DNA from: Spisula solida
Taxonomy: Eukaryota; Mollusca; Bivalvia; Venerida; Mactridae
Reading direction: 5' to 3'
Assembly (NCBI GenBank): GCA_947247005.1
Contig: OX365950.1
Span: 13,156,720-13,220,719, forward strand
DNA length: 64,000 bases
Shown here: one piece after another, positions 33,275-44,601 of the stretch
How positions within the stretch are numbered: position 1 is the first letter of the stretch
Layout: each line of letters begins with the position of its first letter
The notes under the pieces: model-generated
Told to the model about the DNA's origin: nothing
The model's input: the letters and a program-made list of their open reading frames with translations, nothing else
The model's database searches: none
Position numbers and translations under genes: made by a program

Positions 33275-33379
33275 GGAAATGTGGAAGAATCAAAGTATAT
33301 CGCAATGAGTTGGACGTATGATACTAAACTGAGGCCTCAGCCTCGCCATGATTTGAAATGGCTCAAAACCGATTTACAG
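33275..33379 (+). CDS. HERC2: HERC2 exon 1 (first coding exon, partial gene)
   Basis: First coding exon of the giant E3 ubiquitin-protein ligase HERC2, which acts in the nucleus and at centrosomes/DNA-damage sites in vertebrates. The acceptor TATTTGCAG ends at 33274; the start codon is at 33305 with G at -3; 25 codons follow to the donor CAG/GTATGT. The 30 nt before the ATG are open but fit 5' UTR. The product MSWTYDTKLRPQ then RHDLKWLKTDLQ lines up with the N-terminus of vertebrate HERC2, where an SKWLKTDIQ segment ends at about residue 24, which supports this start. Exon 1 ends in phase 0 and continues with EAFSEDGL in exon 2. An untranslated exon must lie upstream. Confidence 0.9.
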
Positions 33380-34347
33380 GTATGTTTAAAATTTGATCAT
33401 GGATCTCATTTAGTCACAGATTGATTTCTTAAACTGAATTTCATTTTAGCAGTTTTAATAATATGTGCTTAGCTTGCATTATATAAACAGCACATTGAAA
33501 TCAAATATTTCTCCAACACAATAAATTTCAATACAAAAATAAACACAATATTGCCTATATTTTTGTTTTGAATTAAAATCAAGGACATTAACATTTGTCT
33601 ATGAAAGCATTCATACATTTGGCACAACATATGAAGTTTGCATGCTCCTAAACATTTAGAAACGATAAATATAGCATATTTCGTGTTTGTTTCTGTATTG
33701 CAATTTATCACGCTAGAGTTATACCTACCCAGGCCTGCAGCACCAGAAACAACATTACCCCATTACCTTACGAGGTATGATCAATGTATAACGAGAAAAT
33801 GCATATAATTTTGTTATGATCCCTTCAATTTTACTCAAACTCTAGCTGGAACTAATAACATACATTAGCAATGTTTCTGAATATTCATGATTAATGCGAC
33901 ATCATGCTAAAATCTATGGTTGCTAAGGTAACCCTCAATATTCCTAGGTGGGGTATTTTGTGGGTTTTTCATCGTTTTCACGCAAATTCAAACTCCCAGT
34001 TTTCATGTAAGCAATTTAGCAATGTGATGAAAATTAGTCTTGGGGTCTCCTAAGACTCGCCTTACTGATAGTGACATCATATACGGGTTATGTTGTCATT
34101 CGTTACGTCACGCACATGTTATTATTCTGTGATACCAAAAATGAAGGATGACAGAAAGATTATCAATAAATTATTTAGTTTTGAAGGAAACAAGTAAGAT
34201 AAGAATTGTGCACAACATTCAGTTATCATTTTGTGATCATGCCATGTCAAAAGTCATGACCCAAAATCATACGAAATTTATAAAGCCATCACCATAAAAT
34301 TGACAGACCTTGTCACAGAAGTGTCTTTAAATTAATACCATACTTAG

Positions 34348-34720
34348 AAATGAGATCTTAATTACGCAAAAGTTTTACGAAGTTTATGGAAGCGATAGCC
34401 TTTTTGCACTAACTTATTAGTAATTCAAAGATTTCGAGTATTAAAGTCTTCCACTCGAGAACAAGCTCTTGCAAAACGGATTAATTGAGAAGCGTAAACA
34501 CCATAAGAAGTTGACCGTGGAACATCTCCATCCAAGTGTGGATAATTTACAGTATCGAAGTTAAAATCATCTCCCTTGTCGTAAATTTTACTAACAATTT
34601 GACCTGCTTCAATTACAAGATCGAGATCTAGGAATGATGCGCGTGTATCGGATGAATTAGCTTTATTAAGTGTTAATTTGTCAGGGTAAATTTCTATGAC
34701 CTTGTCCGAAAAGTAAGGAT
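34348..34720 (-). pseudogene. Mobile-element ORF relic (C-terminal coding block)
   Basis: The minus strand is open from 34720 to a stop at about 34434: SDKVIEIYPDKLTLNKAN, SFLDLDLVIEAGQIVSKIYD, DDFNFDTVNYPHLDGDVPRS then TSYGVYASQLIRFARACSRV. After the stop a shifted but still recognisable block (TNKLVQKGYRFHKLRKTF) follows. I recognise this as a recurring C-terminal block of reverse-transcriptase-bearing mobile elements in aquatic invertebrates, but cannot name the clade. The DNA just past its 3' end (34270-34345) resembles the body of the segmental duplication units (for example 15125-15205). Confidence 0.6.
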
Positions 34721-35459
34721 TATCAATATTTAAAATGTCATCATGGTATCAGGAAGTATTATTAAACGCCATGTAACACTATATTATCCACCATTTTAAC
34801 AGAAATATGGCCCCTGATTGAGTTAGCTTTTCTTATGGACAAGACTTCCGTTGGGGCGCAGTCTTGTTTGGTATGTAGCAGTCTGTATGTAAAAAAGTGC
34901 TTAGCTTTAATCAATACCTGAGCCTTTAAATTATGGATTAGCATGTAGTTTTCTGTCATGTAGCCCTTTGCACATTTTTGTGGTTCTGACTTTAAGCACA
35001 GCTCTAGTGATGCCCCTGCAATTGCCTTAAAAATTATGGAAGGGCTTTTTTTCCTATTTGAGCCCTTTATCTAGAGTCTTTCATCGTTTTAACAGAAATA
35101 TGTGAACTTTATAACTATTATACAGTTATAATACTGGTGTCTAAAACTTGTAGCTTATCTACATTCCTGCCTGTAGTTAAGTTTATGTAACATTTTATAC
35201 CCCTGGTATATTACATAGTTCTTCACTTTCTGATTGTATTTTTTTCATTTTCACAGTTTTTGCTAGATGTTGTACTCAACATCTGGTGAAGCCTTCAAAA
35301 TTACACAGCTGGTCCTGTCAATTTTAACCATTTTGTTACCTATTCCATTCACTGCTCATACTTTTACTAGCGGAGCTGAACGTTTGTCCAAAAACTTTTG
35401 TCCAAACGTCGGTCCAAATGCTACTGCATTCCACTGGTATTCTATTGACATTTTTACTG

Positions 35460-35520
35460 GGGTTGTTATGGACAAGGCTTCCACTGGGGAATAAGCGTTT
35501 ACTGAATGCAGTCTTGTGTT
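35460..35520. mobile_element. Solo end of the TATGCCCCC family
   Basis: GACAAGGCTTCCACTGGGGA followed by AAGCGTTTACTGAATGCAGT matches the right end of the element at 32342-32646. The open frame 35267-35494 runs into it and is probably fortuitous. Confidence 0.45.
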
Positions 35521-36469
35521 TCCATTGCTCTTCTTTTCAACCTTTCTAGTACCATTATTGGATCATACTCCAAATTTTTCTAATTTTTGTCAAACAATAT
35601 GTTTAACAAGTAAGATTTCTGAAATTCTTTATAATTATGATACATTGTACACAAATGTCGAGATAAAAATTTAGATAATTTCTGATCTACTGACTTAAAA
35701 TTTCTAAAACGCTACCTGAACCTAATAATTTTTTTTCCCCCAAGAGATACCAACGCCTAACAAAATACTATTAAACAATTTTGTTTCCCCTTCCCTACCT
35801 ACCCAAGCAAAAAGCTCCCTACTCAAAATAGTTTTTGACCCTCTGAAAAAAATTATTTGAGTTTATAAAAAAAGGTCAGGTATATATAAAAGTAGGAAGT
35901 GTAAATAATCACAATATATTCAAAATTAGTATAATCAAATCAGTAGACCTTAAGTAAAGTGCCCGTGCAAAACAAAAATAATTGACAATAAGATATTTTT
36001 TTTTAGATGAATTGTTTTACCTAGATCTACCTACCCTGTGAACCCTAATAGACCAGGGTCGGGGAACGGGAAACAAGCAATATTTTATTTTTGGCCTGTG
36101 TGGGTGTATTGTTTATTGTAACAGCTGCCTGTATATATATTAGACTCAGTATATACATCATACACTTCCTGCTTCCAGGATCATTGTGTCAGAGGCCATC
36201 CATCAGTGTTATTACAATATCAACTAAACTGTTGGCTCTATGCTTGCTTAATCAATAGGCCAAACTGATCAGTTTGATTTTTCGTTACTCCAATGTTCAA
36301 ACGATTGTCATTCAAAAAATAATAAAATAATATTTTTTTTAGAACTTGAACTAATAAACAAACCACTGCTTAATCATTCTCAGTGGCAGTGCAATGATTA
36401 AAACTAAAGTTGATGATATTTTAATAATTTAATAAAACTAGGGTAGGTTGGTCAGAGTTGGTCTAAGCA

Positions 36470-37068
36470 CGAAGTGCTCAAGGTGAGCTTAGTTGTGATC
36501 GCCCTTTTGTCCGTCGTGCGCCGTCCACTGTCCCCCGTCAACAATTGGACTGTTAACACTCTAGAGGTCACAATTTTCAATTAATCTTTTTGAAACTTGG
36601 TTGCAATGTTTGTCTCTATGAAATCTAGGTCAAGTTTGTAACTAGGTCATCTTGGGTCAAAAACTAGGTCGCCAGGTTACATTGAAGAAAAACCTTGTAA
36701 ATGTCATGTGTTTTGCCTAATCTTAAATCTGTCACATTGTGTTTATGTTTGTGTTTATAAAATCTAGGTCTAGTTTGGTAAAAGACTAGGTCACCAAGTC
36801 ACATCGAAGAAAAAAACTTGTTTATACTCTAGAAGTCACATTTTCACCTTGTCTTTATTAAACTTGAATATCATATCATAATTGTCATATCATAAATACT
36901 GATGCTGCCTAAACTGCTAGTCGTCAGGTGAGTGCTTATAATAGGGCCATTGGCCTAAACTGCTAGTCATCAGGTGAGCGCTTATAATAGGGCCATTGGC
37001 CTAAACTGCTAGTCATCAGGTGAGTGTTTATAATAGGGCCATTGGCCTAAACTGCTAGTCATCAGGGT
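36470..37068. mobile_element. Mollusc dispersed repeat with a 46-bp terminal tandem array
   Basis: It starts GCACGAAGTGCTCAAGGTGA then GTGATCGCCCTTTTGTCCGT and includes repeated AACTAGGTC-CC-GGTCA blocks. From about 36905 it holds nearly four copies of a 46-bp unit (CTAAACTGCTAGTCATCAGG, TGAGTGCTTATAATAGGGCC, ATTGGC). The wording is typical of an abundant mollusc non-autonomous element whose two ends carry the GGTGAGC motif. Confidence 0.6.
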
Positions 37069-37837
37069 ACTGTTTTATCAAAGCATTTACGCTAGCGTAA
37101 CACTAAGTTTTCCGTAAATATTGTGTACGTTGATAATATTTGCCCAAATGCATTTTACTAAGATATTTTTTCTCATGTTCTGTCGTAAGTCTTAATATAC
37201 CATTAATTACATCAGACTATGGTATGATACTGTACTATGCATGATAGTTTACACTTTAAAATACCTGCAAAAAGTCTAAATCTTAAGTATCATCTTTCTT
37301 TGAAGCCTTTGATTGGAATTATGATATGGTAACTTGGTAGTAACTGTGATTGATGTCAGCTCTCAGCTACTAGCTGATATGTATTGTGGATAGATTAACA
37401 GTAGTGCCCCGCGAATTGATCTAATGGCTTGATGAAGTTAAATTAGTTGGTACAAACACTTGCAATGAGATGTATAGAAAAACTGATGGATTAAACAATG
37501 TTTTTGATTAAATATTGAATTTCACATTTTCTGATAAAAACCCTGGAAAATAGTTTTCTGAAATTTATTAACACTCTTTGTGCAGTTGTACGGTAAATAT
37601 AGTTCATATAGTTAAAATACTCTAAGGAATTATAAACAGGAATATATGTGTTATACGCTGTTACAATTAGAATTGGTTTCCAGCAATTTTGGTTGTTATA
37701 TTTATCTTGTGCTAATTAATAGTAATGCTTGGAAGACTCAAGGCGCATTTTATGATTTACTATATCTGTTTGAAGTTTCTACCTATAGATGAAACTATGA
37801 AATATGTATCTAGTACAGTACTTGTTACTCACTCATG

Positions 37838-38761
37838 ACGTAGTTCAAGCAACACTTCAGTTAATACGTGGTTCAAGCAACATTTCAGTCAATACGTAGT
37901 TCATGCAACACTTCAGTCAATACGTAGTTCAAGCAACATTTCAGTCAATACGTAGTTCATGCAACACTTCAGTCAATACGTAGTTCATGCAACACTTCAG
38001 TCAATACGTAGTTCATGCAACATTTCAGTCAATACGTAGTTCATGCAACACTTCAGTCAATACGTAGTTCAAACAGCACTTCAGTCAATACGTAGTTCAA
38101 ACAGCACTTCAGTCAATACGTAGTTCAAACAACACTTCAGTCAATACGTAGTTCAAACAGCACTTCAGTCAATACGTAGTTCATGCAACACTTCAGTCAA
38201 TACGTAGTTCAAGCAACACTTCAGTCAATACGTAGTTCATGCAACACTTCAGTCAATACGTAGTTCAAACAACACTTCAGTCAATACGTAGTTCAAACAG
38301 CACTTCAGTCAATACGTAGTTCAAGCAACACGTCAGTCAATACGTAGTTCAAGCAACACGTCAGTCAATACGTAGTTCAAGCAACACTTCAGTCAATACG
38401 TAGTTCAAGCAACACGTCAGTCAATACGTAGTTCAAGCAACACTTCAGTCAATACGTAGTTCAAGCAACACGTCAGTCAATACGTAGTTCATGCAACACT
38501 TCAGTCAATACGTAGTTCATGCAACACTTCAGTCAATACGTAGTTCATGCAACACTTCAGTCAATACGTAGTTCAAACAACACTTCAGTCAATACGTAGT
38601 TCAAGCAACACTTCAGTCAATACGTAGTTCATGCAACACTTCAGTCAATACGTAGTTCAAGCAACACGTCAGTCAATACGTAGTTCAAGCAACACGTCAG
38701 TCAATACGTAGTTCATGCAACACTTCAGTCAATACGTAGTTCATGCAACACTTCAGTCAAT
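37838..38761. repeat. 28-bp minisatellite, 33 copies
   Basis: Unit ACGTAGTTCATGCAACACTT plus CAGTCAAT, repeated for 924 bp, which is 33 whole copies. Variation is almost confined to three places: TTCATG/TTCAAG/TTCAAA, CAACA/CAGCA and CACTT/CACGT/CATTT. It lies in HERC2 intron 1, 5.7 kb before exon 2. No promoter or coding function is evident. Confidence 0.97.
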
Positions 38762-38925
38762 CTACATGTATATTCATGGTGAATCTACTCATTGTTTTGT
38801 TACTGTAGTGCAAACAAATTAACCTGGTCCTCAACTTTAATGCATGAATATAATAACTAACTTCTTGTGTTTTATATATCAATATCCACGAGAAAGTACC
38901 ACAGTCATATGCAATCATAGCCTGA

Positions 38926-39007
38926 TACAGAGTTTTGACATCCCCAACTTTTTTGTCTATTCACCATATGACAGACACTAAAAAGTTAGGGATGTCAATA
39001 CTCTGTA
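38926..39007. repeat. 82-bp imperfect palindrome (hairpin)
   Basis: The left arm starts TACAGAGTTTTGACATCCCC and runs to AACTTTTTTGTCT. The right arm, reverse-complemented, is TACAGAGTATTGACATCCCT and AACTTTTTAGTGTCT. Only a few mismatches and a short loop containing TATTCACCATATG separate them. It could be a tiny MITE or an inverted duplication. Confidence 0.85.
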
Positions 39008-41448
39008 CTTTGTGATGTAATTTCTTATGCCTGTGATTAGTCTCTCCGCTTATAAATTGAAATGATGGCCGAAATTGAATCATACACAAGAAATCAACTG
39101 TTAAATTATAAATACTACTAAAAAGTTTGAGGATGATGTTAATTTGTTCAGACTATAGAGAACGGTTAATGTGTTACATGATTATAATTTCCTCCAACGT
39201 ATGTACTGATCTACCTTTAGGGTACGTAATATACATTTTGCTATTCCTGATATTTCAGATTTTCATTAAAAGCTGTGCATGTTTCTGTCTCAAATTTACT
39301 TAAAACATGTGTGTGTCAGCTGGTTTCAATTATAATTTCATTCTTTTTCATCTTAAAGAATTTCGTAGGTCTTACCTGAGATCCATTGCGCATACATCAT
39401 GCATTTAACTTGTAACTTATATTAATACCTCCACAAAATAAAGTTTCAGGGTTATAATATATGAGTGAGCTTGTTCAACTTGTCTGCCTGTCTGTCGTTT
39501 TTGTCAGATTGTTGTTTTCTGGACAATAACTTGAGTTAGGAATGAGATAATGTGATGAAACTTGTTGTATTCTTAAGGTAGATTGTGTAAATTTGCTGCT
39601 TAAGTTCAAAAGTAGGGCTGGTGGGGTCAAGGTCATTCATACTACAGTTTCTCCTTTGCTTTGTGCTCAGCAGATAGTTCCAGGTAACTGCTGGTTGTCT
39701 AGACCAATTCAGGATAATGTGACTTTAAGGTTACCAAGTCTTCGTATGACTGAAAAACTGTTGCACTGATATAAAACAAAAACCAAGAATTTACCTTTAA
39801 AAGTATTCATTAAAATATGTAAGTGTGTTTAGTAAAATATGTATGTTATTAACATCTCCTGTTTCCACAATTCTGTTAATTAATTTATCTAAAATGTGCT
39901 TCCTTAGAGAAACCTGTCAGATTAAGTGTGACTTATAAATCCAGGGTGACAGACCTAATTGAGCTGATAGGCAATTACCGATAAATTAATTCATAATCAG
40001 CCAAATTGGTACTTGGTAGGTACAAGTTTACGTCAACTGTGACAGTATATGCCTCTGTATAATGTTTGTGGAACCAATAAATATCATGTTTGTATTATTG
40101 CCAAAATTCTGAGAAGTCAGTCTTCCTTCTGCATAGTACAATGTTTTTTGGCATTAGATTTTATTACCATGTTTCTTTTCATTTCTTATTTGTATACTTA
40201 ATTAACTATATACTCGTTATTGCCTGGTTAATTGAGTCTGTTCTTGTATCTGAGATAGAAGAAAATATGCGAATACCTTGAGAACTAAACTAATAGCCGT
40301 TGGCGCTTGGCATGTCTGCTAATATTTTCCATTGAACTTTTGGGAATGGACTCCGTCACCAAAGCTGTCCCTGTAATTTAGGGGAATATATCAGTAATTT
40401 GGTGACTCTGGAAACTGATGACTTTATAGAGATATTCTTAATGTATGAAGCAAGCTGCCATTTATAAACACTTTTTGGGGGAAAGACATTAATTGCAATA
40501 CTTGATTGTTTGACGAATTAATGCATTGAAATGCATTTGATTGATAAAAAGATACTCAGAACTTCTGATAATTAAGATCCAGCACTTCATTGGAAGCAAA
40601 AGATTAACCTTATTACACTAAATACTGGCAAGTCTGGCAGAAATCTTAGGTTGCAGAATTGACATTATCATGTCTGGATTGTATATAATTATATACAGAA
40701 AAGATTATTATATGAAGAAAAGATAATTAAATAGAGAAAAGATGAATAAAGTGTAGGTGAATGATAAAGTGATTTTAGGGTGATCAAAGGTCGCAAAGCT
40801 TAATTGTTCTGCTTGTTCTCATTAACCATAGGTTGGATTCCATTGAAACTTCACATAGATAATTGGTACAGTCCTGACATTTGTTTCTTATATAGGTGTT
40901 AATCTTGTCATGAATTTTAGATCGGATAATTTATGCCAGAGTTATTGCACTTTGTGGGAGATGTTTTTGTGTCAAAATGCCTTCAAGTTATGTCTTATAA
41001 TTAAGTCTATACTACTGTGCTTGTGGCATGGAAGGTTAAACATCTTGATTTATCATTGAACTTCACGTTTGGGAGATAAATTGGTAAAATATTTGAAATT
41101 CAACAAATTGACATTTCTTTGGCAGAGTTGCAGAATCTGTGTAAAACTTTACATCAGACAACTTGTTACAATTCAATTTACACTGAAACTGTTTTAAAAT
41201 TATTGCTTGTTGTCTCACAGAACTAGAAACAAATTTGTCTTAAAATAACTGCTTGAAATTTTCTTAATGTATTTGGTAAATTTGTAGTAAATCTCCTGTT
41301 TGTGAAGAGGTTTGTTCACTGTTGTTCCTTTATGTAATATCAGTAGTCAGAGTGATATATTTCATACAAGGTTCACACAGGTCTTGAATAGTACTTGATT
41401 AAGATGTCTGGTACTTGACAAAAGAACCTGAATTAATCAAAGTACTGT

Positions 41449-42882
41449 TACTGGGGGAAATCGCAATTCTGGGTATTATAGGGTTTCACATTTATGGTAC
41501 TGAATTTCAAAACAAATGTTAATATTGTGACAAGGTTTCTGAGACGCGATAGCAGCTGAATCATTCAAATCACACCTCAACGGACCCATCACAATACTAG
41601 AACTCATGAAGGCAATGTACCTGCTGTAGTTCTAAGTAATATGTCACAATGTGTGTTCGATTCCAACGTGTTTCGTCGTGTTTTTCGTTCTTCACTGAGA
41701 TAAAGTTTCATAAGATGCTCGTTAAATGAATTATCAAACATCGAATGTACCTGCGGACATCAAGACGTACCAGTCCTGATATATGTTTTTGCAGGTCAGA
41801 CTCGCGTAATAAATAGAATAAAAAACATTTGATTAAACGTTTCCGTGCAAATTTTTTTTGATGGTAGTAAACCAAAAGAATGCAAGAATTGGAATATTAT
41901 GCATCAATGGGCGCAAGAAAATATAAGCTAGCGTCTAAAAAATTCACAAAGTCATAATTCCACAACTCTTCAGCTGCATAATTATGTAAATTATAAACCA
42001 TCTGGATAGGATACGTTTCGCGAGAACAAATAAGATAGGGGTCGAAACACAAAAGACGATATGGTCTGGATTTTCGATGGGAAATTGTATACACAGCAGC
42101 GCACGGACAAGGGTTCGCCTAACGACAGACGCAAACTATTCAAGTTAGCTGATGATCTATGGCAATTCAATGGACCAAACGTTGATCAATACTATTAACA
42201 CGCGTGCAAGAAAAAAAGCTAGAAACTAAAAACTTATTCCATAATTATACCTGGGTACGAACTGGATATGGTACGAATAGCGTGAACGAATAAGATGGGG
42301 ACGAAACATAAATAACTCATATGGTCTCGACTTTCGGCGGGAAAATTTATGTAACAGCGCTAGGAAAAGGGTTGATCTAACGGTAGATCCAAACTATTTA
42401 GCTGAAGATCTCTGGTAAGTTAAAGGACGACACGTGGATTAATACTATTAACAAATGCAAAATATTGTAAATAGTAAAGAATAAGCACACGTTAGATTAG
42501 GAGTTTCTAGCTAAACTGTAATATGAATGGTAAACCACAAAATGTGAAAAGTTCGTCTGCTCAACGGGTTACTTTTAACAGTGACATTTTTATCGCCCCT
42601 CAAAAATCATTAGTCATTTTACAGCGCGTAGGAATTTATTCGCACAAATACATTTTCTCATCCAAATAAGCTTTCAAAAAGTTCACACAATACAAACAAA
42701 TAAAAATATATTAAATTGTTGAAAACAAATGTTCTCATAAATGGTCGAAAATTACGATATTGGTTGAGATTTGCAGGCACTTCTTTCTTGCTCGGATGAA
42801 TTGGTCGTGGAGAAATTACATCGTTAAAATCGTAGTGATTTCCGGATTGTATGTAATACAAATACTGGGGTTCCCCCAGTAA
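41449..42882. mobile_element. TTACTGGGGGAA-ended element with internal duplication
   Basis: TTACTGGGGGAA is at the left (from 41449) and its complement TTCCCCCAGTAA at the right (to 42882). The interior has two diverged copies of a roughly 300-bp block, 41885-42185 and 42198-42445, sharing GCAAGAAAA, CATAATT, GGATA-GGTACG, AACAAATAAGAT-GGG, CGAAACA, ATGGTCT, ACAAGGGTT and ATCAATACTATTAACA words. Around it, 41371-41448 and 42883-42920 hold GTACTTGA / AAGTCCTTGAAAAATG words, so it appears inserted in an older dispersed repeat of the kind also seen at 55880-55950. Confidence 0.6.
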
Positions 42883-43964
42883 AAACTGCCAAAAGTCCTT
42901 GAAAAATGTGGTACCAAGCCTTGTTGAGCATATTGTCAGGAATTTTAATTTTGATGAATATCGATTACATCTAAGTTATGGCCGTTTGTGGAAGACATAC
43001 ATTTTTGTGTCATAAACCCTACTTATAGTTGTGAAAGTATTTATTTTAGAGGCTGGTAAATTTGGGGGGGGGGGGCAGACCAGGGTTTAAGTCCTGATTT
43101 TAAGATGACTTCTATGTAATAATTTTTTTAATTAAAAGTGGCAAATTTGATCAAAAGTATTTGATTATTTTGATAATTTGAAAAAAAAGAAACAAAGAGG
43201 ATTTTTTTTTGTCTTGTTGAATGTCAGCTGTTATATATAACATGCATGAGTCTGGCATATATTGTAGCAGTTTAATTGCTATTACAGAATGTTACCCATA
43301 TAATATAAATGATTAAAATTGTGTAAATATGTGAACATCTGAAAGTTTTGTTGGCAATATTTATTAATATTCCAAATGCTCACACAGGCTTGTAAACCTA
43401 TAGCTAGTTGTGCTGTCTATGACTCTGTCGTACATGTATATTCTTCTTTTCTGTTTATGTTACCATTTCTTACAAAAATCTTTCAGGTAATTGAAAGTTA
43501 TTAGTTTTAGACAGATGTGTGTGAAAAAAATTGATGACTTTGTAAAAGATAACATCAAGATGGGGGGGGGGGGGGCTAACTCAGTCTCATCAATTTACAG
43601 ATTTCCTATTTTTCTCAATGAATATATTTATTATAGTATTCACCATTCTCAGTGCCATCACTATTGTAATATAGAAAAATAAGCTGTAATATGATCAGAT
43701 TTAATCTGTTGACATACCGCTGTGGCCTACATAGGGGAGACGCCAAAGTTTTCATGAAATCTCTAACAAATTTTTGAACAGATTTTCATCTCCTTCAATC
43801 AATACCTGTTGGGTTAAAGACGTCATCCGAGTTTTTATCGAATATGTTGAGGATTTGAAATACAGGGTCTTCATGCACACAACTCGGCACTCTAACTTTT
43901 AAATGAAGCAATGCACACCTGGAACTAGCTCTGAAGCACTTCATGGAACTTTAATTAAGGGATG

Positions 43965-44225
43965 ATTGATGCATTTAAAACGATCTTCATATTAATGTGG
44001 GTGCAATACCTAGCTATAGCTGAGCACTAATTTAATGGGACTTTTTATCGAACATTCATTCTGTGTCTTAAAGCGATCTTCATAATGCAATACCTATCTA
44101 AGCACTGATTTAATGGGACTTTTTATCGAACATTTATTCTGTGTCTTAAAGTGATCTTCATAATGCAATACCTATCAAGCACTGATTTAATGGGACTTTT
44201 ATTGAACATTGATACTGCATTTTGA
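43965..44225. repeat. 78-bp tandem repeat, three copies
   Basis: TTAATGGGACTTTTTATCGA and CATTCTGTGTCTTAAAG followed by GATCTTCATAATGCAATACC recur at 44033, 44111 and 44188. The unit shortens slightly from 78 to 77 bp in the last copy. Confidence 0.85.
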
Positions 44226-44483
44226 AGACATCCTCATTATTTGGGTAGACCACATTATCCGGAGTATGAATGAGATTTTTCACTGGTATCTGTCTAAGAT
44301 CTGATTTTTTTTCTATTTTAAAACTCATGGTATATTGTATAGATAAGAAATGACTTCACTGCATGCAGGTTATTGAAGTGTTTGTTGTAGGTTTGTATAG
44401 ACACTATAGGTAATGGTGTTTCTGGTGTTTCAGTAGTACATGTTGTTCATATTTTCACTGTTGTTATTGTTATCTCTCTTCAG

Positions 44484-44601
44484 GAAGCATTTAGTGAGGA
44501 TGGCCTTAGTCAGTTATGGAATGAACTGGTTCGTGATGGGGAGATTACCACTGGAGTTAATAATGGATTAATAAATAGTGCTGGAGTACTTGCCAAAAAA
44601 G
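44484..44601 (+). CDS. HERC2: HERC2 exon 2
   Basis: A 118-nt exon between the acceptor TCTCTCTTCAG and the donor AAAAAAG/GTTTGT, with 39 codons plus one base. The product reads EAFSEDGLSQLWNELVRDGE then ITTGVNN. The DGL-x-x-LWNE-hydrophobic-x-DGEI block is a hallmark of the HERC2 N-terminus and matches the vertebrate protein almost residue for residue. It follows exon 1 in phase (KTDLQ-EAFSED). The last part (LINSAGVLAKK) begins a linker that is not conserved with vertebrates. Confidence 0.93.

Larger units (their letters stand above)
33380..44483 (+). other. HERC2 intron 1 (11.1 kb)
   Basis: Donor GTATGT, acceptor CTCTTCAG. It holds a retroelement relic (34348-34720), scattered transposon ends (34840-34870, 35471-35517), a mollusc repeat with a 46-bp tandem array (36470-37068), a 33-copy minisatellite (37838-38761), a hairpin palindrome (38926-39007), a TIR element (41449-42882), G homopolymers (43062-43077, 43562-43575) and a 78-bp tandem repeat (43965-44225). 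Fragments like GATTTTGTC-GGACAATAACTTGAG at 39480-39560 and 40790-40960 belong to the same non-autonomous families. I see no coding sequence in 38,000-44,400. Confidence 0.85.

Noticed and set aside
35267..35494. 75-codon plus-strand frame with a signal-like start
   Set aside because: It runs into a recognisable transposon end and has no homology that I can see.
37838..38761. CRISPR-like regular 28-bp repeats
   Set aside because: Repeats are contiguous with no unique spacers, and the context is an animal intron.
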